8,494 nucleotides of DNA from NCBI GenBank assembly GCA_903854805.1, contig CAINXK010000214.1, forward strand, positions 1-8,494. The letters are read 5' to 3'. Under the pieces are notes generated by a model. That model made no database searches, was not told the origin of the DNA, and saw only the letters and a list, made by a program, of their open reading frames with translations. Every line of letters starts with the position of its first letter. Within the stretch, counting starts at the first letter, position 1. The translations under genes were made by a program, and so were the position numbers. Source of the DNA: an uncultured Anaerolineae bacterium. GTDB lineage: Bacteria; Chloroflexota; Anaerolineae; Anaerolineales; Villigracilaceae. Below, piece by piece: positions 1 through 5,748 of the stretch.

Positions 1-186
1 AATCATCTCCTGGTTTGGACGCGCTCCCTGGCTGACAGCGCGCAAGGTGGTTGGATAAGTCAGACTGTAGTGTTCATCGCTGGCAGATCTCTGCTTTATC
101 AGGACGGGTGTTTGCTGAATTCAGCCGCGATGTTTGTGTAGCAGACTTTTACTACCCCTTTTATTCTATTCATTATTAATGGGTTT
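1..186. other. Left-edge region without a supported gene
   Basis: No gene can be assigned. Two frames in register on opposite strands are open to the window edge. The plus frame starting at base 1 is open to a TAG at 139-141. The opposite minus frame is open from about 117 leftward and reads like protein (it contains SDEHYSLTYPTTLRAVSQG), but it has no ATG, GTG or TTG start and no ribosome binding site before an in-frame stop. Either could be the edge of a gene lying mostly outside the window. A 12-bp palindrome GCTGAATTCAGC sits at 114-125. Bases 150-186 are AT-rich. Confidence 0.3.
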
Positions 187-228
187 TGCAACTACCAATT
201 TTGGGCGAGTGCGGTTCAAAATTTCGGA
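187..228. repeat. Left terminal inverted repeat
   Basis: Left arm of the element. The core 208-228 pairs with 478-498 (19/21) and the outer part 187-200 pairs with 507-520 (11/14). A short unpaired stretch around 201-207 separates the two blocks. Confidence 0.6.
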
Positions 229-309
229 AAACGCCAGGATTTGTATCTGGGATCTTGCAAAGGGTTTGCCCATAGAAAATATGCGTTGCCTGGCAGGGAA
301 ATGAGGGGT

Positions 310-349
310 TCTGGGTGGAAAAGGGACAGCCGTCCCTTTTCCACCCAGA
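310..349. repeat. Perfect 18-bp inverted repeat with 4-base loop
   Basis: Bases 310-327 pair without mismatch with 332-349 around the loop AGCC (328-331). The stem contains the run GGTGGAAAAGGGAC and its complement. No T-run follows on either strand, so it is not a standard intrinsic terminator. It would form a very stable hairpin in RNA, or a cruciform in DNA. Confidence 0.85.
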
Positions 350-361
350 TTAAGAACTTCT

Positions 362-419
362 CCCTCTCCCGCAGAGCCATCTTTTGTCAGTTTGAATTCA
401 AACTCTCGGCGGGAGAGGG
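362..419. repeat. GC-rich REP-like hairpin
   Basis: CCCTCTCCCGC at 362-372 pairs perfectly with GCGGGAGAGGG at 409-419. After one mismatch, GAG (374-376) pairs with CTC (405-407). The apex is a separate 16-bp palindrome, AGTTTGAATTCAAACT (389-404). The downstream sequence TCGGGGTGAGGG (420-431) together with the stem resembles dispersed CCCTCTCCC/GGGAGAGGG intergenic repeats found in many bacterial genomes. The copy number in this genome cannot be seen from one window. Confidence 0.6.
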
Positions 420-477
420 TCGGGGTGAGGGCAGGTCACAACTGAAAAGCAAGAAATTTGTGCTAATTTTCCCGATC

Positions 478-520
478 TCCGAAAATCTGAACCGCACTCC
501 CAATAGAACTGGTGTTTGCA
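478..520. repeat. Right terminal inverted repeat
   Basis: Right arm of the element, complementary to 187-228. Its last bases overlap the candidate -35 box of the ferredoxin promoter at 516-521, so the element may contribute to expression of the downstream gene. Confidence 0.6.
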
Positions 521-544
521 CAGGATGATAAACATCGCTATAAT
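516..544 (+). promoter_or_regulatory. Candidate sigma-70 promoter for the ferredoxin gene
   Basis: A perfect -10 hexamer TATAAT (539-544) lies 17 bases downstream of TTGCAC (516-521), which keeps the TTG of the -35 consensus. Transcription would start near 551, giving a leader of about 30 bases that contains the Shine-Dalgarno sequence. The -35 overlaps the right end of the inverted-repeat element. This is a pattern match only. Confidence 0.5.
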
Positions 545-567
545 AAACGTGTCCATTCATCTCAAAC

Positions 568-575
568 AAGGAGGA
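568..575 (+). promoter_or_regulatory. Shine-Dalgarno site of the ferredoxin gene
   Basis: AAGGAGGA lies 6 bases before the ATG at 582. It is close to the full anti-SD complement and decides the start in favour of 582 over the in-frame upstream ATGs at 516 and 525, which have no such site. Confidence 0.85.
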
Positions 576-581
576 AGCTTT

Positions 582-977
582 ATGACTCACATTATCACCA
601 GCCTGTGTTTGCGCGATAGCGGGTGCGTAGAAGTTTGTCCCGTGGAGTGCATTACCCCAGGTAAACCACAAGAACAGTGGCCACTTTTTTACATCGACCC
701 GGATACCTGTATCGATTGTGGTGCTTGTGTCCCTGAATGCCCATACGCGGCTATTTTCCCTGAAGACGAAGTCCCGACAGCCTATTCCGCCAAGGGCGGC
801 GAATTTATCAGCCGTGTCGGCCTGAGTGGGCACTATACCGGGACAGATCATCATGGTAAGGCTGTGGTTCTTGAAACCGCCAAACAGCTAACCAAGGGTG
901 AAGCGGTCGACTTTACCGCAGATGTTCAGAGCAATTACGATTATTACAAAAAAGGCCCTGGTTACAGCGCCAAGTAA
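582..977 (+). CDS. Ferredoxin, dicluster type with C-terminal extension
   Basis: A small soluble electron carrier of 131 residues. The N-terminal half carries two iron-sulfur signatures: C9-x5-C15-x3-C19-P, with a further C23, and C43-x2-C46-x2-C49-x3-C53-P (CIDCGACVPECP). Spacing resembles 7Fe/8Fe bacterial ferredoxins. By analogy with Azotobacter FdI, C19, C43, C46 and C49 would hold a [4Fe-4S] cluster, while C9, C15 and C53 would hold a [3Fe-4S], or a [4Fe-4S] if C23 takes part. Residues from about 65 to 131 form an extension without cysteines, ending in YYKKGPGYSAK, which I recognise from longer ferredoxins in Chloroflexota-like genomes but whose role I do not know. The start is set by the strong AAGGAGGA. 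The gene stands alone, is convergent with the next one, and ends in an intrinsic terminator. The redox partner cannot be inferred. Confidence 0.92.
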   Translation: MTHIITSLCLRDSGCVEVCPVECITPGKPQEQWPLFYIDPDTCIDCGACVPECPYAAIFPEDEVPTAYSAKGGEFISRVGLSGHYTGTDHHGKAVVLETAKQLTKGEAVDFTADVQSNYDYYKKGPGYSAK

Positions 978-987
978 TTTATTCAAT

Positions 988-1020
988 AAAAAAAGCCAGG
1001 CTTCGCGCCCGGCTTTTTTT
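988..1020. terminator. Bidirectional intrinsic terminator between convergent genes
   Basis: Seven A residues (988-994) and GCC (995-997) pair with GGC (1011-1013) and seven T residues (1014-1020). One A/C mismatch (998/1010) separates these from the inner GGC/GCG pairing (999-1001 with 1007-1009), around a 5-base loop TTCGC. Because the stem is flanked by A-run and T-run, it can terminate transcription from both sides. It lies 10 bases after the ferredoxin stop and 3 bases beyond the stop of the minus-strand gene. Confidence 0.9.
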
Positions 1021-1023
1021 ATT

Positions 1024-3462
1024 TTAGGGTTGAATTGTTTTTTGCAATACTGCGCTGCCAATGTTTTTTGCGAGTGAGGCTGATTCTTCTTCCAGAATAA
1101 CGACAACTGCCAATGGCGTGCCTGACCAATTGGGGAGAGTTCCTGCCAGATACCAGGTGAGTGCCTGGTTATTACCCGAGCTGCTGCCTTGGTATTCCCA
1201 AAACAATTTTCCGCTGTTTTGCAGTGATTCCGCTACCCGCTTTGCGCCGTCCACCGGCAGGCACTGGACGGATTCTTCTGGTTCAGGCAACACCACCCAG
1301 CCCTGAGCTGGGGTTTCGACCGCATTGGCGATCTTCAAACCGGGGCACAGCCCCTGGTTGCTGATTGCAGCCGCTGCTGAAAGCATTTGAACTGGGCTTG
1401 CGGCCAGGTCCTTGAGGGTTCCTTGGGTTGCTGCAGCCGCAGCGGGAAGGCTTAGCTGGGGTGTTTTATAAAAACCCAACATACCGAATAATTTTTGAAG
1501 CTCTGCATCTGTGGGTTTGGATATACCATAAACGGCATCCCTAAAAGGCTTAATCGCCGGTTCGACCAGGTAAAGGCCCTGGGTGGCGCGATTGAGCAGG
1601 GGCGCATTCGGCAGCCCCGGCAAACTCTCGCCAATGGTATCCAGCAGGTTTGCATCAAAGGTTGGGTGAGAAGCCATCGCCAGGATCTCTCCGGTTTGGG
1701 CATTGACAAGCACAAGCGCGCCTGTATGGTCACCGAGCAGCTCGTCAGCGTGTTTCTGAGTATCCAGGTCGAGAGTTAAGCGAAAGTTTAGGCCGGTGGG
1801 CGGTTGCCCATAAAGCAGGTAATCCCACCAGATCAGCAAGGTAGGGTTGCCCTTCAAGCCGCGCAGGTAAGGGTCGAGCGAGGCTTCCAAACCGGCCTGC
1901 CCATAAATGGCATGCGTATAACCGGCGATAGCCGAGAGCGATGGAACCAGGTAGCTCCGGGAATAACTGCCGGGTTGGCCTGTGGTGATATTAATCGAGC
2001 GATTTTGCCGGTCGAAAAGGGCGCCGCGTAAAACGAAGCGGTCTGCGATGGCGCGGCGCGGGTTGTCAGTGCGGCTGAGCAGGTCGTCGGCGCGAGTTTC
2101 GGCCCACCATCCATTTACGAGCGCACAGGCCAGCAGCCCGGCTCCAATTAAGCGGGCCATATCTAAGTATGGTTTTGGCTGTGGCAGTCCGGCTGGTTCA
2201 TCATCGACTTCATTGCTGATCTGCAGGAGTATAAGCAGCCCAATAAATGATGTCAATAATGAAGAGCCGCCATAAGAGACGAAGGGCAGGGTAACCCCCG
2301 TCAGAGGCAGCAGGCGCAGATTTCCACCAATGATCAGTATGCTCTGAGCGCTGAAGTAGGTCGCGATCCCGGCTGCCAGTAAGCGGCGAAAATTGCTGGT
2401 TGCCCGGATTGCGATCAGAAAGCCGCGCGAGGCAAACAGCCCAATGATTAATAACAGGGCCATACTGCCCAACATTCCGGTTTCTTCGGCGATGCTGGTA
2501 AAGATGAAATCCGAATGCGCCACCGGCACCAGCCCAGGGGAACCCATGCCCGGACCGCGCCCATAGATGCCGCCATTCGCCACTGCCAGGATCGATTGGA
2601 TCACTTGATATGATCGTCCTGAAGGATCGGCCCAGGGATCAATCCAGGCATCCAGGCGGTAGTGGATGATGTCTACAAATGAATAACCCACCAGGGCAGC
2701 GCTGACCAATAACCCCATCGAAATCAGCAGGATGCGGCGTTTTCCGCTGGCCATGTAGACCATGGCAGCATACAGAAATATAAATATACTGGCAGTCCCC
2801 AGGTCACGCTGCGTCAGCAAAATTGCCAGGGCCAGCCCGGTCAATAACATGGAGGGCAACAGCAAAGGTAAAAAGCGGGTTTGGTTTGGAAATCGATCGG
2901 CAAAATATGCTGCTAGATAAACCACCAGTAAGAGTTTGAGCGGTTCAGATGGCTGAAGATAAAGCCCGCAGCAGCCCAGCCAGAGTCGTGGCCCACTGCC
3001 ACCAGGATTTGTGCCAAATATCAGTGTGAGTGCAGTCAGCAGCAGACCGCTGACCAGAAATATGTATTTATATCGCTGTAAGATGACCAGGTTCTGTGGG
3101 AATTTTATCCCTACCACGAAGATGCCGGAGCAAAAAGCCAGCCATAATGCCTGCCGCAGCCCGAAGGCGGGCTCTAATCGCCAAATTGTCAACAATCCCC
3201 ATCCGGCGAGTAAGGCAGCGGCTGGCAACAGGTATGGATCTGCGTCAGGCGTATGTTTGGTTGTCTGCCAGTTGGCAACCCAGACAGCCGAGGCCCAGAT
3301 GGCCAGCCCAAGCCAGTGTGACCAGCGTAGTTCGACATCCCATGTCCGTGCGCGGGCAGCTGGTGCAAGCGTCATTGCCAGGGCATAGATGGATAAAAAT
3401 AGTGCTGCCAGCTTCAGCAGGTGGCTTTGGATTTGAATCGGGGGCGAGTATTTTGAATTCAA
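1024..3462 (-). CDS. RodA/FtsW SEDS polymerase fused to a degenerate PbpA-like PBP
   Basis: A membrane protein of 812 residues. Residues 1-417 are a SEDS peptidoglycan glycosyltransferase with about 12 hydrophobic segments. The motif WIDPWADPSGRSYQ (273-286), with D279 as likely catalytic Asp, lies in the large outer loop, and LPLTGVTLPFVSYGGSS (385-401) is the family signature. After a short cytoplasmic linker (about 418-433) comes another membrane segment (435-453). An outer part like actinobacterial PbpA follows: RGALFDRQ (479-486), GYTHAIYGQAGLE (514-526), LVNAQTGEILAMASHPTFD (585-603) and LLNRATQGLY (622-631). The transpeptidase looks dead: SxxK reads PAIK (635-638), the SxN segment is absent, and the KTG region reads QGSSSG (758-763). 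The start is TTG, the first start codon after an in-frame TAA, without a Shine-Dalgarno; M30 is a poorer alternative. Known family role: lateral wall polymerisation with a cognate bPBP. Confidence 0.88.
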   Translation of the reverse strand: MNSKYSPPIQIQSHLLKLAALFLSIYALAMTLAPAARARTWDVELRWSHWLGLAIWASAVWVANWQTTKHTPDADPYLLPAAALLAGWGLLTIWRLEPAFGLRQALWLAFCSGIFVVGIKFPQNLVILQRYKYIFLVSGLLLTALTLIFGTNPGGSGPRLWLGCCGLYLQPSEPLKLLLVVYLAAYFADRFPNQTRFLPLLLPSMLLTGLALAILLTQRDLGTASIFIFLYAAMVYMASGKRRILLISMGLLVSAALVGYSFVDIIHYRLDAWIDPWADPSGRSYQVIQSILAVANGGIYGRGPGMGSPGLVPVAHSDFIFTSIAEETGMLGSMALLLIIGLFASRGFLIAIRATSNFRRLLAAGIATYFSAQSILIIGGNLRLLPLTGVTLPFVSYGGSSLLTSFIGLLILLQISNEVDDEPAGLPQPKPYLDMARLIGAGLLACALVNGWWAETRADDLLSRTDNPRRAIADRFVLRGALFDRQNRSINITTGQPGSYSRSYLVPSLSAIAGYTHAIYGQAGLEASLDPYLRGLKGNPTLLIWWDYLLYGQPPTGLNFRLTLDLDTQKHADELLGDHTGALVLVNAQTGEILAMASHPTFDANLLDTIGESLPGLPNAPLLNRATQGLYLVEPAIKPFRDAVYGISKPTDAELQKLFGMLGFYKTPQLSLPAAAAATQGTLKDLAASPVQMLSAAAAISNQGLCPGLKIANAVETPAQGWVVLPEPEESVQCLPVDGAKRVAESLQNSGKLFWEYQGSSSGNNQALTWYLAGTLPNWSGTPLAVVVILEEESASLAKNIGSAVLQKTIQP

Positions 3463-3476
3463 AGATAGTGATCTTG

Positions 3477-3482
3477 ATTATA
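3477..3482 (-). promoter_or_regulatory. Candidate -10 box for the rodA-pbp fusion gene
   Basis: The minus strand reads TATAAT from 3482 to 3477, directly after the T-run of the mtnP terminator. No good -35 is seen at 16-18 bases. A start of transcription near 3470 would leave a leader of under 10 bases before the TTG at 3462, which would agree with the missing Shine-Dalgarno. Weak evidence in an AT-rich stretch. Confidence 0.3.
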
Positions 3483-3488
3483 TTTAAC

Positions 3489-3549
3489 AAAAAAACGAAA
3501 TTTGATTTGCGCAGAGTCAGGGAGATCTGGCGCAATTTAATTTCGTTTT
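3489..3549 (-). terminator. Intrinsic terminator of the fhaA-fhaB-mtnP operon
   Basis: Read on the minus strand, AAAACGAAATT (from 3549) pairs perfectly with AATTTCGTTTT (ending at 3492). An inner GCGCAA/TTGCGC pairing follows after a small mismatch, closing on a loop of about 17 bases. The 3' side runs into seven T residues (complement of 3489-3495), followed by GTTAA. The hairpin begins about 9 bases after the mtnP stop. It separates the operon from the rodA-pbp gene. Confidence 0.8.
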
Positions 3550-3558
3550 AGGGTTCTG

Positions 3559-4428
3559 TTACTTTAAGTATTTTCCAACCAAAAGATCCAGCCTGGCACG
3601 GGTTGCCGCCGGGATGACTGCCGGGTTGCTGATCAACGCTTCTGAAAGCGCCTTGTCGCAAGTGCAAGACCTGGGTGTAACGTCAAGGTCGTTGACCAAA
3701 AGGCGCAGCGACTCTTGAGCCGCAGCGGTATTCTTATTGAGAGTCTGGATGACCATATCGACCGTCACAGGTTCGGCGGAAATATGCCATACGTCATAAT
3801 CTGTAACATGCGCCATGGTGCTGTAACACATTTCGGCTTCACGCGCCAAAAAGGCTTCAGGAGAAGCCGTCATGCCGATGATGGACATGCCCCAGGCTCG
3901 AAATACATTCGATTCGGCTTTGGTAGAGAATCGCGGACCTTCGATGGTGATCAGGGTTCCGCCCTTGTGCACGGATGCGCCGCTGCCAGAGACCGCATTG
4001 TAAACCTGCTGGCTAAGCTCCGGGCAGAACGGATCTGCCACACCAACATGCGCGACCATGCCCTGTCCGAAGAATGTGCGCGGGCGTTCGCGTGTATTGT
4101 CAAATATCTGGTCTGGAATGACGATGTCTCCGGGTTTGTAATCCTCACGCAAAGATCCGCATGCGCTGATGCTGATGATCCGGTTTGCGCCGAGCATTTT
4201 TAAGGCGTAGATGTTAGCCCGATAATTGACTTCTGTAGGGGAAATGAAATGCCCGACCCCGTGCCGGGCGAGAAATGCCAGGCGCTTTCCGGCGAGTGTA
4301 CCAATGATGATTGGTGAGCTGGGTTTGCCAAAAGGAGTCTCAACATTATGTTCGCTCGTTTCGGTCAGCCCGTTCATTGTATACAAACCCGAACCACCAA
4401 TGATTGCAGCCGCGAGTAATTCTGTCAT
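3559..4428 (-). CDS. mtnP: S-methyl-5'-thioadenosine phosphorylase
   Basis: Cleaves 5'-methylthioadenosine with phosphate to adenine and 5-methylthioribose-1-phosphate, in the cytosol, as part of polyamine/SAM by-product salvage. The protein has 289 residues, normal for the family. Visible motifs: GGSGLY (11-16, phosphate loop), ARHGVGH (54-60), YRANIYALKMLG (69-80), SACGSL (88-93), EGPRFSTKAES (163-173), GMTASPEAFLAREAEMCY (185-202) and TDYD (209-212), whose Asp residues contact the purine. The PEA..AREAE and TDYD pattern fits MTAP better than the inosine/guanosine phosphorylase branch, but related specificities cannot be excluded. A CTC motif (255-257) resembles the C-terminal CxC of hyperthermophile MTAPs. 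The ATG follows AGGAG by 7 bases. The gene starts 2 bases after the FHA gene stop and is followed by an intrinsic terminator. The link to wall genes is positional only. Confidence 0.93.
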   Translation of the reverse strand: MTELLAAAIIGGSGLYTMNGLTETSEHNVETPFGKPSSPIIIGTLAGKRLAFLARHGVGHFISPTEVNYRANIYALKMLGANRIISISACGSLREDYKPGDIVIPDQIFDNTRERPRTFFGQGMVAHVGVADPFCPELSQQVYNAVSGSGASVHKGGTLITIEGPRFSTKAESNVFRAWGMSIIGMTASPEAFLAREAEMCYSTMAHVTDYDVWHISAEPVTVDMVIQTLNKNTAAAQESLRLLVNDLDVTPRSCTCDKALSEALISNPAVIPAATRARLDLLVGKYLK

Positions 4429-4430
4429 GC

Positions 4431-4883
4431 TTATTCTCCTGTGTCGGGCTGAGTTTCGGATTTGAAGATTACAGTTAACGTGATTTGCCCACACGTAATT
4501 GTATCCCCGTTTGTCACCACTGTGGGCATCTGCAAAGCTTCGCCATTTAAATTTGTGCCGTTGGTCGAAAGTAAATCATCCACCCACCATTGGGCGTGAT
4601 GATAGGCCAGCCTGGCGTGGCGCCCAGATACCGTATTGTGTGCCAGAATACAATCACAATCCGGGTCGCGTCCGATTACCACGCTGCTCTGGGTGAAATG
4701 GGAATGAATATCCTCCAGATCTGGCATGCTGATCAGCAAGTCGATCGGGGTTATCTGGCGCGAAGATAAAGCCTGGGCGTCTTGTTTCAATGAGCGCCAA
4801 AGTAAGAAGAGCGCGCCTCCCAGGAAGGCATAAAGCGCTATGGCAGCGAGGAATCGCAAGCCAAGCAATACAAGTCCGCTCAT
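4431..4883 (-). CDS. FhaB-like membrane-anchored FHA domain protein
   Basis: 150 residues. One hydrophobic segment at about 5-29 (AIALYAFLGGALFLLW) is followed by basic residues, so the C-terminal part should be cytoplasmic. The FHA domain, about 66-140, binds phosphothreonine peptides: GRD (71-73), SGRHAR (86-91) and STNGTNLNG (106-114) are all intact, including the conserved R72, S86, H89 and N108. Size and architecture match actinobacterial FhaB/FipA, which lies next to fhaA and rodA and works in cell growth and division. The start ATG overlaps the TGA of the preceding gene (ATGA, 4880-4883) and has no Shine-Dalgarno of its own, so it is probably translated by coupling. No kinase is encoded in the window, so the phosphorylated partner is unknown. 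Confidence 0.88.
   Translation of the reverse strand: MSGLVLLGLRFLAAIALYAFLGGALFLLWRSLKQDAQALSSRQITPIDLLISMPDLEDIHSHFTQSSVVIGRDPDCDCILAHNTVSGRHARLAYHHAQWWVDDLLSTNGTNLNGEALQMPTVVTNGDTITCGQITLTVIFKSETQPDTGE
4435..4440 (-). promoter_or_regulatory. Shine-Dalgarno site of mtnP inside the preceding gene
   Basis: AGGAGA on the minus strand (4440 to 4435) lies 6-7 bases before the ATG at 4428 and within the last codons of the FhaB-like gene. It fixes the mtnP start and shows that translation of the two genes is closely linked. Confidence 0.85.
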
Positions 4884-5695
4884 GTATTTTTGTCGTTTTT
4901 GGGCTGGGGTCTATTGAAAGTAATTGTGGCTCGCTCACTGGAGGCTGGCGTGAAAGGTGCGGTATCGCCCTTGGCAATCGATGACGGGGGCGAATCTTGC
5001 CCGAAGACAATGGGCAGCCCTGCCAGCGATATCACATCGCCTGGATATAAAATGCTTTGGGTTATCCGCTGTCCATTGACAAACGTTCCGCCGGTGGAAT
5101 TCAGGTCGAAAATCGTGAAGTGGTTGCGAACATAGCGAATCTGAGCATGGTAACGGGATATGCGCGGATCGTCTATCACCAGGTGATTATCGAGTCTGCG
5201 GCCAAGATTGATTACAGCCTGATCGAGGGTGAATACATTTGTACCGCCGATTATTAAAAAGCCTGCCCGAACTGGAGTTTCTTCGCCGCTTGTGGTCATA
5301 TTTTGCGTTTCTGCTACACTCTCTAGTTTACTTGTGCGCACGATCAGGTCGTCAATAGCGAGAGAAGGGTCACTGGCAATCGTCATGGACGGCGCTGATT
5401 TAAGCGTCAGACCCATTTCCGTGGCAACAGTATGGATTACGGTTGTAAGGCCTTCCAGTAAATCTGGTTCTTTTTGCCATAACTCCAGATTGGAAGGGTG
5501 TACTACCAGGATAAACTCAGTCGGAAATGTGATTTCTGGCGGGTTTAGTTTTTGTGTGGATGAATTGGCCTTCAAGGCATCCGCCAGCCGCTGTGCAATC
5601 CAATCCCTGCTAACTGGTTGGGGTAGGAATTTCAACAGGCGCGCTTCGATCAGATCCTGGATCCTTTTTTCGATTTCGTTAAGTTGAATGTTCAT
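4880..5695 (-). CDS. FhaA-like protein, DUF3662 (FhaA_N) plus FHA domain
   Basis: 271 residues, soluble. Residues about 5-120 match the DUF3662/FhaA N-terminal domain in pattern: IEKRIQDLIEARLLKFLPQP (8-27), IAQRLADAL (33-41), PTEFILVVHP (58-67) and a late SDPSLAIDDLIV. A polar linker (about 122-142) contains TT and further T/S residues that could be phosphorylated. The FHA domain spans about 146-232, with LGRR (164-167), SRYHAQI (180-186) and NSTGGTFVNG (199-208). The tail is polar and disordered-looking. In mycobacteria FhaA binds phosphorylated MviN and other wall proteins; that role here is inference. The start at 5695 follows AGGG by 4 bases. In-frame ATGs at 5707 and 5782 lack a site, and the latter lies upstream of the candidate promoter. 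First gene of the operon. Confidence 0.88.
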   Translation of the reverse strand: MNIQLNEIEKRIQDLIEARLLKFLPQPVSRDWIAQRLADALKANSSTQKLNPPEITFPTEFILVVHPSNLELWQKEPDLLEGLTTVIHTVATEMGLTLKSAPSMTIASDPSLAIDDLIVRTSKLESVAETQNMTTSGEETPVRAGFLIIGGTNVFTLDQAVINLGRRLDNHLVIDDPRISRYHAQIRYVRNHFTIFDLNSTGGTFVNGQRITQSILYPGDVISLAGLPIVFGQDSPPSSIAKGDTAPFTPASSERATITFNRPQPKNDKNT

Positions 5696-5719
5696 TTTTC
5701 CCTGCATACCAATAATATA

Positions 5720-5748
5720 ATTATAGAGGTTTATCCTATAAAATACAA
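5720..5748 (-). promoter_or_regulatory. Candidate promoter of the fhaA operon
   Basis: On the minus strand TTGTAT (5748 to 5743) lies 17 bases before TATAAT (5725 to 5720). The expected transcription start is near 5713, giving a short leader of about 18 bases with AGGG before the ATG at 5695. The surroundings are strongly AT-rich, so chance matches are possible. Confidence 0.5.

Larger units (their letters stand above)
187..520. mobile_element. MITE-like element with terminal inverted repeats
   Basis: The ends form an imperfect inverted repeat. AGTGCGGTTC and the following bases at 208-228 match the complement of 478-498 at 19 of 21 positions. After a small indel, the match continues outward: 187-200 against the complement of 507-520 agrees at 11 of 14. 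The interior contains no credible gene but holds a perfect 18-bp stem (310-349) and a GC-rich hairpin (362-419). Non-coding DNA of about 330 bp with terminal inverted repeats and internal palindromes is what small non-autonomous elements (MITEs) look like. No target-site duplication could be recognised, so the outer boundaries are approximate. It might instead be a REP/BIME-type repeat cluster. Confidence 0.55.

Noticed and set aside
1..141. Plus-strand frame open from the left edge to TAG, considered as a gene end
   Set aside because: The translation has no recognisable family pattern and an equally open frame exists opposite it, so neither can be called.
389..404. Recurring TTTGAATTCAAA palindrome (here, at 3452-3463, and a related GCTGAATTCAGC at 114-125)
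   Set aside because: Considered as a shared operator. The flanks differ, one copy covers the start codon of the rodA-pbp gene, and short AT-rich palindromes arise by chance.
387..854. Long minus-strand open frame over the element and ferredoxin gene
   Set aside because: It is antisense to a clear ferredoxin gene with a strong ribosome binding site and has no recognisable motif.
1024..3462. A frameshift or assembly error as the cause of the missing PBP motifs
   Set aside because: The frame is uninterrupted. Sequence on both sides of each missing motif aligns in pattern with PbpA-type proteins, and the termini are normal, so in-frame loss is more likely.
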